Of a DNA stretch of 64,000 nt, positions 55,278-64,000 are shown piece by piece. Each line of letters begins with the position of its first letter. The stretch's first letter is position 1. The stretch spans positions 3,250,914 to 3,314,913 of the forward strand of contig OY730174.1 in NCBI GenBank assembly GCA_963422465.1, given 5' to 3'. Under the pieces are notes generated by a model. It was not told the origin of the DNA and searched no databases. It saw only the letters and a program-made list of their open reading frames with translations. Both the position numbers and the translations under genes were made by a program. Source of the DNA: Lichina pygmaea (taxonomy: Eukaryota > Ascomycota > Lichinomycetes > Lichinales > Lichinaceae).

Positions 55278-58200
55278 AGTTCTCGGTTGGTTCCCACGAA
55301 TTCTCCTCTTCGTCAAATCCTAACCACTTCACCAGGTACTCGATTTTCCGTCCGCTTCTCCGACTGTCTAGGATCCTTTCGACATCGTACTCTTCTTCAT
55401 CGTCCTCGAAGTGCCATTCTGTTTCGATTGCTGCGTCGCTGGGTGCTGGCTCGAGCAGCGAGACATGGAATACTCGGTGTATCCGTGCCTTTTTTGGCAG
55501 TCTCAGTCGGTAGTTGACTTCTCCAGTGCGCTTCTCAATCTCAAACAGTCCGATTCGTACATGATCCAGCTTTTTGCTCGGTCGCTTCGAGCGCAGGTTT
55601 TTTGTTGACAAATAGACCTTATCCCCCCTCTCCAGGGTTGGTCCCTTCAACCTTTTGCTGTTTAGGCAGTGGCTTGTTGTCTTTTGTGTGGATTCAATTG
55701 CAGTCTTCATTTCCTCATGCATAGCAGTGAGTTTTTCGATGTTCGTTGAAGTGCCACTTCCAGCCGCCATCGCTTCCCAGTGGGGGTTTCTGCCGTAGTT
55801 CGCAAAGAACGGCGTCATGCCCGTCACGCTGTGTTGCTGATCATTGTACGCAAACTGAGCCATTGGTAGCAGTTCTACCCAATCGTCCTGTCGGTGGTTG
55901 ACGTAGTGGCGTAGGTACTGTTCCATCGTCTGGTTTGTTCTCTCAGTTTGTCCGTCTGTTTGTGGATGGTAGGCAGTAGACATCCTCGTGTCTATCCCTA
56001 GCTGTCTTGTCCACGTGTTCCAGAATTTCGAGGTGAAGAGTTTGTCTCGATCCGAGATAATCTTCGTGGGTAGCCCTCGCTGGCTAACCAATTCTTTGAG
56101 CAGGACATTGGCGAGTTCGCTCACTGTTCCTGTCTCTCGCCACGGGATCAGGTGAGCGTATTTGGTGAGTTTGTCAACAACCACCAAGATACTGTCATAT
56201 TTCACCTTTGTTACCGGGTCCTCTGACCTCGGCAGCTTCACCACAAAATCCATTGTGATAGTATCCCAAGCCACTTCTGGGAGGTCCATTTGTAGACTCT
56301 CTCCATAGGGTTTGTGGCGTGACAGTTTGTTTTTCGCACACTCTTCGCAGTTGCGAATAAATTCCGTCACTTTCCACTTTATTCCGTTGAAGTGGTAACG
56401 TCTCCGGATCTTTTCCAGGGTCTTGTCTCGCCCAGGATGTCTGTGTAGAGGTCCATCGTGATGTTGTCGAATCACGTCCTCTTGTGCGCTCTCTGGCACT
56501 TCTTCCTTGTTCGTGGCCGCAACGTTGTGGCCTAGGGTCAGGAGTGCACCCATTTCTTCAGTTCTCGCTAACTGAGGTTGAGCATAGACCAGAGTTTGTC
56601 CTTTTGTCACTAGGATTGGGCGCTCTTCTGTCGTGTCGTCTGTCGTCATATCAGGCCGTCTGCTAAGCGCGTCCGCTCGTGCGTTTTCTGATCCTTTTCG
56701 ATAGAAGATCTGGAAGTCGTATGAAGCTAAAAGCTCCGCCCATCGGACTTGTCGTCTGTTTAGCTTCTTCGTTGTCGTGAAGTAAGCCAAATTCTTGTGG
56801 TCTGAGTACACGTCCACTGTGTACTTTGCTCCTTCCAGGTAAGGTCTCCACTCCTGGAATGCGTCGACAATCGCTAACAACTCCTTGTCGTGAACATCGT
56901 ACCTGAGTTCTGGGCCAGAGAACTTTCTTGATCAGTATGCAACAGGGTGTAGGCGGTTTTCGGCGTCTGGTTGACACAAGCAAGATCCAAGTGCTTGGTC
57001 CGAGGCATCTGTCTCCATGATGATCCGCCGTCCGGGATCAAATGATGCCAGTATGGGTGCGGAGGTGAACTTCTCTTTCAGCTCCTGGAACACTCTTTCT
57101 TGGCTGTTCCCCCATGTGAAGGTTTCTTCCTTCTTTGTTAGTTCAGTCAAGGGTGCTGCTGTCCTCGAGTACTCCTTGATGAATCGTCGGTAGAAGTTTG
57201 CAAATCCCAGGAAGGATTGGACTTCTTTGAGGTTTTTGGGTGTTGGCCAGTCTCGTACTGCCGTAGTTTTTGTATCGTCCATACGGATTCCTTCTGTCGT
57301 CAGGATCAATCCCAAATATTCCACTTCTTTCACGTGGAAGACGCTCTTATCAAGGCGTAACCTCATTCCTGCTTCTTGGAGCGCATGTAGGATCTTCTTG
57401 ACATGCTGTTTGTGCTCCTCCAGGGTTCCATTGGTGTAAACCAAGACATCGTCGATATAAGCGGTAACAAATATATCCAGGTATTGTCGGAGGATGGTGT
57501 TAATGAGTGATTGGAACGTCGCCGGTGCATTCGTAAGGCCGAATGGCATAACGGTATACTCGTAATGCCCGTACCTCGTACGAAAGGCTGTCTTCCATTC
57601 TTCGCCATCTTTCATCCTAACCAGGTTGAAAGTGCCTTGGATGTCGAATTTGGTAAACCACTTGGCTCCTTGGATTCAGTCCTGGATTTCCGATATTAAC
57701 GGTAGCGGGTAGTGATTCTTAATCGTGATCGCATTGAGCTGCCGGTAGTCGACACACAGTCGTAATTTGCTGTCTTTCTTTGGCACAAACAATATCGGGT
57801 ATCCGGCCGGTGATGTTGAAGGTCTTATGAACCCTTTCGCTAGGTTCTCGTCCAGGTAATCTCTTAAGGCCTCAAGCTCCTTTGCTGATAGAGCGTAAAT
57901 AGGGCCATGTGTGGGTTTCTTTCCGTCTTCCAGCGGAATTTCGTGATCCCACTCTTGGTGTTCTGGTAGCGTCGCGACCGCTTCCTCACCAAACATCTCC
58001 TGGTAGTCTTTATACTCACTTGGCAGCTGCGGTGCCTGAGTCTCGCCCACGGCGTCATGCGTGGTGCAAAGTTGATGGTTTCGGGGCTTCATCCAAGCCA
58101 CATAGGCTCGCCCTCGCCGGTGGTGCTTCTTCCACCCTGCATATAAGATCTCTTTGATTCTCACTTTCTCTGGCTCTGCTCGAGTTGCCAGACTCCTCTT

Positions 58201-58701
58201 CGGAAAGACTAGGTGCCTTCTTTTCCAGTCGATCCTTGGGTTTTGACTTTCCAACCACGGAAGACCCAATATAACTTCATGTGGTATCTGGACCAAGTCG
58301 AATTCTTCTGATCTGATTGTCGTACTGTCGACACACAGTCGTAGGTTCTTGGTCTCCTTCGTCACTCGTCCTTGGTCGTTGGAGAGTGGTGTCCCGTCCA
58401 CTACCGTTAGTTGGTATGGATTCCTCTTTTCCTGAGTCGGGATCTTGTGCTTCCTGGCGAAACTTTCTGACATGAAGTTGCCAGTAGCTCCAGAGTCGAT
58501 CATGGCGTTTGTCAGATGCCCGTTGACTCTCATCCTGATGCGAAAATGCGGACTGCAGGCTGTCGCGTCGAGGCTCTGCTCGACCCCTTCTCTCCGGAGT
58601 GTTGTCTTGCCTGCTCTTCCGACTCCGGATTTGAAGAGCACTGCTAGTTTTTTGAACAACCAAGGCCCTGAGCCTGGCGTTCTGCCGCGTGTCTTTCGCA
58701 T
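55114..58701 (-). pseudogene. pol: C pol (two TGA codons)
   Basis: Pol in the -1 frame, overlapping the gag end by 58 nt. Protease I-D-S-G-A-T-G near 58500 and G-L-P-W-L near 58270. RT interrupted by TGA 57676-57678 (before I-Q-G-A-K), catalytic Y-I-D-D near 57455. RNase H with T-D-A-S-D near 57010. TGA 56932-56934 after V-A-Y. Then open for 588 codons: H-x-H/C-x2-C near 56345, integrase core with T-A-Y-H-P-Q-T-D, GPY-like module, chromodomain (V-E-R-I-L... Y-L-V-K-W-L-G-F, 55270-55420). Stop TAA 55114-55116. Both TGA codons are consistent with CGA ancestors. Confidence 0.92.
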
Positions 58702-60188
58702 TTTTCAGTGAAGCATAGCTCCCATGCGTCTTCTCCGCAATCATCGCGTTCTTTCCCTTGCTGGCTTAGCTGGTGCTTGATGCTCCAGGCTTTCTTGTGG
58801 TATTCTGGGCCAGGGAAGTAGTGCCTTCTTCTTTTCTCTAGGAGATGTTCCTTGCAGTGGTGGTCCTCACATCCTTTCCAATAAGGACGTCTGCAGGCTG
58901 GTGTTGTAGCCTGGTGATAGTCCACTTGCGCTGCGATGTCTCGGGGCTGTGAGATGCTGATGGTGTCGTCCACCCATCGCGTCACTCTTGCTTCGCCGTC
59001 CTCCGACAAGGTCGCATCCTGTTGTCGGAGTAGTGGTGTCTCGGGAACTGGTGGCATGCCGGTTATGTCAATCTCGTAGTCTGTTGTGTTGAATTCGGAG
59101 ATCAGGTCATCCTCCCAATGAACCTTATCGATCTGGTCTTGGATTGTGTGCAGGTCCTCCAGTGACCTCTGCAGATCGTTCTCCAGTCTTTCGATGTGCT
59201 GTCTGAGATTGTCCTCCTGTCCGAGGAGTGTTGCTTCTGACCGGTTCATGGGTAGCGTGCCTCTGGGGGCCCTCGGTGGCTCCTGAATACCCTTGCCTTT
59301 CCAGGCACCGGTGGCATTCAACTGCTTACCCTTGCCTTCTTTCTTCTTCTTGCTTTGGCAGTTGGCTGCGAGGTGTCCTACCTTCTGGCAATTGTAACAC
59401 TTCCGTGTTTCTTTCTTCTTTGTTGCCTGTGGTGTTGTTGCATCGATCTCCATGGGTGTCAAGCTGTACTTGTCTTGTGCTGGCGCTGTCTTTTTGCCCC
59501 ATGGCCTTGCATGCTTGCCTCGCTTCTCGAGTTCTTGTTCGAATTGTCGGTCGTCGATGCGTACCGCTGTGTCGATCATATCCTCGAGGTCGGTGGGTCG
59601 GTCTCCTTGTGCGATGTCATCCTTGACTCGTTCCTTGAGAGCTTGGTAGAATAGTGCCGTCAAGGCACTGTCTCCCCATTGTGTCCTCACTGACAACTGT
59701 TGGAACTTCGCCGTGAAGTCTGATGCTGACCCTGTCTGCCGTAGTGCTTGGAGCTTTCGTTCCGCATCTTGTTCTTCATCAATGACCCCGAAGGTCTTCT
59801 TCATCTAGGTCTTGAAGGTAGAGAATCTCCCAATGATCTGCCGTGTCATGGTCTCCATGCTAGAGGGATCTTCCTTGTTGTCGAGGAAGTCTCGTAGGTA
59901 GACATTAAACCAGGCAAATGTCGGTCTGTCCAGGTAGGAAGCTGCGAACAGCACCTTCTCCTGTTCCGTAGGGAATTGTGCGGTGTTGAATCTGTAGTAA
60001 AGCTCAAGCTGAGAGAAGAATAATTCCAATCCCCCTTGTGATCCATCGTACCTCTTCGGCGTACCTACCTTCAACAGCTTTGGAGGTAAGGTGAGGGTGG
60101 TAGGGACAGGTGGTTCCTGGGCTTGCGCCTGAGGTGCAGCCCGGGCTTGGCCTGCCTGCGAAGGGGTAGGGCTGCGTGGATCTGCCAT
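58644..60188 (-). pseudogene. gag: C gag (one TAG)
   Basis: 514 codons from ATG 60188 to TGA 58644, with one TAG at 59805-59807. Pro/Gln/Ala-rich N-terminus, capsid-like region (60030-59500), one CCHC knuckle C-x2-C-x4-H-x4-C (59358-59402), a coiled stretch, and a C-terminal Cys/His region (58700-58890) with two C-x4-C-x2-H motifs that line up with those of family B Gag. Forms the particle and packages RNA. The start lies 38 nt from the LTR. Confidence 0.92.
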
Positions 60189-60226
60189 CGTATTGAGCCG
60201 GTGTCCTATGTGTTAGAGGCTGAAAC

Positions 60227-60578
60227 TGTTAAAGGCCAGTCCACGTTCACACAGAATGTGGGTGGTCCTGTCTTCGACCGAGGAGGGCAGGGACTCAATA
60301 GATGAATAGCAAGTGGGGTAACTCTCTTGCTATTGTCGCTCGTAATGTGCGTTCAGCCTGGAGAGCTATTCTCTCCGGCTATCTGGGTTCTTATATACAG
60401 GAGCCTGAGGGGGGGGGGTCCTCCCGAGGGGTATCAGCTTTCTGCGTGGACGAGCTCCTCGCTTAGCTCCTGCTCGTCCACCGGACGAGCTCCTCGCTTA
60501 GCTCCTGCTCGTCCACCGGACGAGCTCCTCGCTTAGCTCTTGCTCGTCCACTGGGCTGTTCTGGCCTAGGCCTTAACA
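60227..60578 (-). repeat. C 5' LTR (352 bp)
   Basis: Identical by eye to the 3' LTR apart from one G. Sense TATATAAG at 60390-60397; dyad array 60446-60551. The internal region starts GTTTCAGCCTCTAAC, with no TGG primer site. Confidence 0.96.
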
Positions 60579-62739
60579 ATGGGCTTGACTTGAACCTCTG
60601 AATATGCAAGATTCTTGGGCTTGAGGATGACTTGCTCCATGAAGTCTTGACAGGGATCACTGTCTGACAGGAGGTCTTGGGAACATCAAGTGAGGGTGTC
60701 AGCCTTGCACTGACTGTCTGGACAGTAGGTGATCTTGAAATTGAAGCATGATAAGAACTTGCTCCAACAGGCTTAACAGCAGGAAAGATGCTTTGACAAC
60801 ATGAAGTACTCCAAGTTCTTATGATCAGAGATCACTTTGACAGGTTCTGGAGATTCTTTAAGCTCTGCTCACCATTCTTCAAAGACATGGACAATTGCCA
60901 GCAACTCTTTGTTGTAGATCTTGTAGTTGCATTCTGCTGGCAGGTGGTGGTGTGACAAGAAGGCAACAGGGTGTAGAACTCCTTCATGATCTGGCTGTGA
61001 CAGGACAGCACCAGAGACATAGTCAGAAGTGTCAGTCTCAACAACACACTTCTTCTCCAGATCAAAGTACTGCAGGATAGGTGCAGTGCTGAACACCTTC
61101 TTGATACTTTCAAACAAGCACTGCTCTGGGGTTTCCCACTTGAAGGCAATATTCTTCTTGGTCAGAGCTGTGAGCAGAGATGTAAGCTTGGCAAAGTCTT
61201 TAATAAACTGGTGGTAGAAGTTTACAAAAGTAATGAAGCTCTGCACTTCCTTGAGACTGGCAGGAGGCTTCCACTCCTTGATGGCGTCAGTCTTGGCTGG
61301 GTCTATACTCACAGATCTGGGTTGGCTGTCTTCAGTGGCAGACTGAATGATGAGGCCAAGGTACTTGACTTGATAGACTTCAAAGTCACACTTGGAGATG
61401 TCAACTTGCAGGCTTGCATCTCGTAGTCAACTGAGAACAAGCTTGACGTGCTTCTGGTGTTTCTTGAGTGTCTGACTGTAGACAAGGATGTCATCCACAT
61501 AGGCAGTGCCAAAGACGTCAAGGATGTCAGATCCCAAAACATCATTGATGTAGTTCTAGAACATGCTTGGAGTATTGGCAAGACCAAAGGGCATGACAAG
61601 GTATTCGTAGAGGCCTGAGCGTGTGCGGAACGCAGTCTTCCATTCTTCACCTTCCTTCATCCAGATACAGTTGAAGGCACCAACAATGTCAAGCTTGGTG
61701 TACCACACAGCTTTGCAAAGCTGGTCCAACATCTCCCGGATCAGTGGCAGGGGGTAACAGTTCTTGATGGTGATGGTGTTGAGTGCTCTGTAGTCTACAC
61801 AGAAACACAATCTACCTTCTGGCTTCTTGACAAAAAAGACTGGTGCAGCAGCAGGTGATGAAGATACTTGAATAAAGCTCTTGTTCAGGTTCTCTGTCAG
61901 GTACTTCTTGAGAACTTCAAGTTCTTCTCTGCTCATGCTGTACAGAGGTCCAGAGAGTGCCTGGGTTCCTGGTTCCATCTTGATCTTGTGGTCAACTCCT
62001 GGGTGTAGAGAAGGAAGCTTGTCAGTGTTATCCTTGCTGAAGATGTCCAGGAACTTGTGGTATTGAGCAGGGAGAAGTGTGGCAGGATCCACACACTTCT
62101 TTGGCTTCAACACCTGCTCAACATCTCTCAGAGAAACACTGAACACCTGGTGATCTGGCTTGGCAGCAAGAAGAGAAAATGTGGCAGCATTGATGGAGAT
62201 TGGTATGGCAGAAAGAGGCTTGGGATCCTGAGGCTTTCCAGCAGACATCTTGGCTTCAAGATCCAAAGAGATTGGATAGCTATTGTTTAACTTAAGGCAT
62301 GCAGATCGGCAGTGATCTGACTTGAACATGATTAAGGTGTTTGTCCAATCAATATGTGGCCTGTGCTTCTGGAGCTATGGCATCTCCAGAATCACATTAT
62401 AGTGAAGACCAGGAGACACAAAGAGAGAGACTTCTTCCTGATGCACACCATGTGCTGTGGTCATGATTATCTTGGCAAGATGTGTGGTTTGTGACATCTT
62501 GCCATCAAACAATCACAATGTGCGTGGGTAGGGGAGAGGTTCTTGGTGAAGAGATTGCGCAAAGAAAGCACTAATGCAGCCAAATACTGAACAGCCAGAG
62601 TCAATAAGAGTATTGCACTTGAATTTCCCATCTAGAATACAAGAAAGAAACAAGCACTTGCTGTCCAATTGCTGGTCTGGAGACAGATAGCCAACATGGA
62701 GATCCTTTTCATGTTCTTGGGTGTGACAATAACCAAGGA

Positions 62740-63696
62740 CTACTTGTTTTCTGACTCTGGAGTAGTCTCAACAGTGGCAGACTTGGTGGTGGTTGTGGTG
62801 GTGGCAACAACAGGCATGCTTTTCACTGGACAGAAGGTTGAGACATGACCTTGGTTCCCACAGTAGAAGCAGAGGCCTTTGCTTCAGTGATGTTCTCACT
62901 CTTCTGGTGTCAGCTTAGAGTGGCTGAGATCCATGGTAGGATTTGGTGGCTGTGGTGTGAAGACTGGCTTGATAAACCCTGGATGCAGAACTGAAGCTCC
63001 TGACTGTGGAACTGAGGCTTGGGTGGAAGGTGCTTGACATGGACAGCAAGAGTTGGCAGAAGTGGCACACAACTAGTTGTCCTGTAGCTGGCATTCCTCA
63101 ACAAGCTTCTGATAGCTGATGTCCTTGAGGTTGATGCTGACAAGCTGCTTGGCAAGCTCTTCAGAGACAGCACATTGAAGATGGCACTTCAAGGCCTTGT
63201 TGTTGAAGCCTGTGTGTGGAGTATACTGATTGGACTCTGTGAAGAACTTGGCAAAGGAACAGTTGGCCTGACACAAGACGATGAGCTTTCTCTGAGCTAG
63301 GAACTCTGAGTCTGAGTCAGAGAAGATGTTCTGGAGATCTTGGATGATTTTGTGCCAGTCAATGTACTGGCCAGCTGTGATCTTAGCTGAGATGTAGGAC
63401 TGTGCAGTGCCAGTCATGTGTGAAAAAATGTACACAATCCACAATGTTTCCGTGGGGTACCAGTCAGTGTTGAGTGTCATCTTGAGTGACAGTGATGTGA
63501 TGAAGCTCTCAAGCTTCTCATACATGATTTCCATGTTTCTGCCATCACCACTGAAGATCTCTGGGTTAGCAGTGTGTTCGGACTTGGACTTGGGAGTAGT
63601 GTTAGTAGCTTGAATTCACATGAACTCTGCAAACATGTTGCAAAGGAACTTGTTATTTCCAGCAACTGGCATGGCTTGGTCTGGTTGTTAAGACAT
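62740..63696 (-). pseudogene. gag: A4 gag
   Basis: 957-nt frame from ATG 63694-63696 to TAG 62740-62742, same length as A1-A3. The third codon is TAA, and later TGA codons include the one shared by all A copies before the knuckle (62885). The CCHC knuckle is at about 62840-62885. Dead. Confidence 0.84.
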
Positions 63697-63754
63697 GACA
63701 AGGACGTGAACATGGCTTGGTGAAATGTGTTATGGTTGGGTAGGTCTTTTGTAG

Positions 63755-64000
63755 TGTGACAAGGCAATGGCAGAGCAGAACTCAAGCCTAACTGATTCAG
63801 TAACCTTGACCTGACTTGACTTGAGACTTGAGACTTGGATTGATGTACAAGATGAAAGACAAGGAAGGAAGAAAAAAAGAAAAGAAGAAAAGAAGCTGGG
63901 GGAGCAGGAGAAGTTCTTATAGGCAGGGGATCAGGCAACAGCAGAGCAAACAGGCAACAGTGCAGATGGAACTTCCCAGCAAGGTGTGTGCAGATGGAAC
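63755..64000 (-). repeat. A4 5' LTR (cut by window end)
   Basis: Begins TGTGACAAGG at 63755 and follows the A LTR to about 63990, where CAGATGGAAC repeats bases 63963-63972 in place of the expected GCTTGTGCC; a tandem duplication or another junction starts here. Confidence 0.85.

Larger units (their letters stand above)
54291..60578 (-). mobile_element. Chromovirus family C (complete, 6.3 kb, youngest)
   Basis: LTRs 54291-54643 and 60227-60578, TSD ATGGG at 54286-54290 and 60579-60583; A4 sequence joins exactly across it. Only three nonsense codons in gag and pol, CpG-rich throughout, and the LTRs differ by one G in a homopolymer. Gene order as in family B, including an intact antisense zinc-cluster gene. 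Confidence 0.97.
53724..62742 (-). pseudogene. pol: A4 pol, split by C
   Basis: Pieces 62742-60584 (protease, RT, most of RNase H) and 54290-53724 (linker and integrase start). Protease D-S-G near 62595, RT with the A-Y-V-D-D codons near 61490. Stops in the protease region, after K-N near 54072, in E-E-W near 60868 and others, many at ancestral CGA. Lower CpG than the other A copies. Confidence 0.85.
53724..64000 (-). mobile_element. Chromovirus family A, copy A4 (outermost host, 5' part)
   Basis: Own segments are 53724-54290 and 60584-64000. It reads from a 5' LTR at the window end through gag, protease, RT and RNase H to the integrase, where B2 inserted (53723/53724). C inserted between RNase H and integrase (TSD ATGGG). 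Very low CpG and many stops agree with its being the oldest element here. The integrase end, chromodomain and 3' LTR are beyond the left edge of the window. Confidence 0.9.

Overview
This 64 kb window is fungal repeat DNA with no recognisable host gene. Every stretch belongs to one of six kinds of retroelement nested inside one another. A fungus is suggested by three different chromodomain-bearing Ty3/gypsy elements (chromoviruses), Tad/I-type LINEs with zinc-knuckle ORF1 proteins, and Zn2Cys6-type zinc clusters, which are a fungal domain. The phylum cannot be fixed. The strong CpG-to-TpG/CpA decay means CpG methylation or a CpG-directed RIP-like process, and either is compatible with several Dikarya.

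I name the elements by family. Family A is a chromovirus with 271-bp LTRs (copies A1-A4). Family B is a chromovirus with 494-682-bp LTRs carrying tandem dyads (B1-B4 plus one solo LTR). Family C is a chromovirus with 352/353-bp LTRs (one copy). There are also two LINEs (LINE-1, LINE-2), a chimeric LINE derivative, and a tRNA-like SINE. The nesting was read from target-site duplications (TSDs) and from the two halves of each interrupted element. A4 (minus, outermost) holds B2 (plus, right end at 53723) and C (54291-60578). B2 holds B1 (which holds A1), a SINE (10334-10770), a solo B LTR (11540-12195), LINE-1 (13894-32152, which holds B3 and A2), A3 (33366-41113, which holds the chimeric LINE 36159-38575) and LINE-2 (41719-53676, which holds B4). 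The left ends of A1, B1, B2 and A4 lie outside the window.

The chromoviruses share one layout: LTR, Gag with a CCHC knuckle, then Pol in the -1 frame (protease, reverse transcriptase, RNase H, integrase, chromodomain), purine tract, LTR. Families B and C add a gene on the opposite strand between pol and the 3' LTR. It encodes a roughly 150-190-residue protein with a perfect C-x2-C-x6-C-x8/11-C-x2-C-x6-C cluster followed by a coiled coil. In family B a TATA box inside the 3' LTR faces this gene, and both families carry tandem inverted-repeat words in their LTRs. A retroelement-borne, antisense, transcription-factor-like protein that could act on its own LTR is the most interesting system here.

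The SINE shares 38 of 41 bases at its 3' end with LINE-1, a SINE-LINE partnership. The chimeric LINE joins a CpG-rich 1.1-kb module, also found at the 5' end of LINE-1, to the 3' end of LINE-2, and it has its own TSD. Most inactivating stops are TGA at ancestral CGA arginine codons. C is the youngest element: its LTRs differ by one base in a G run and it has only three stops.
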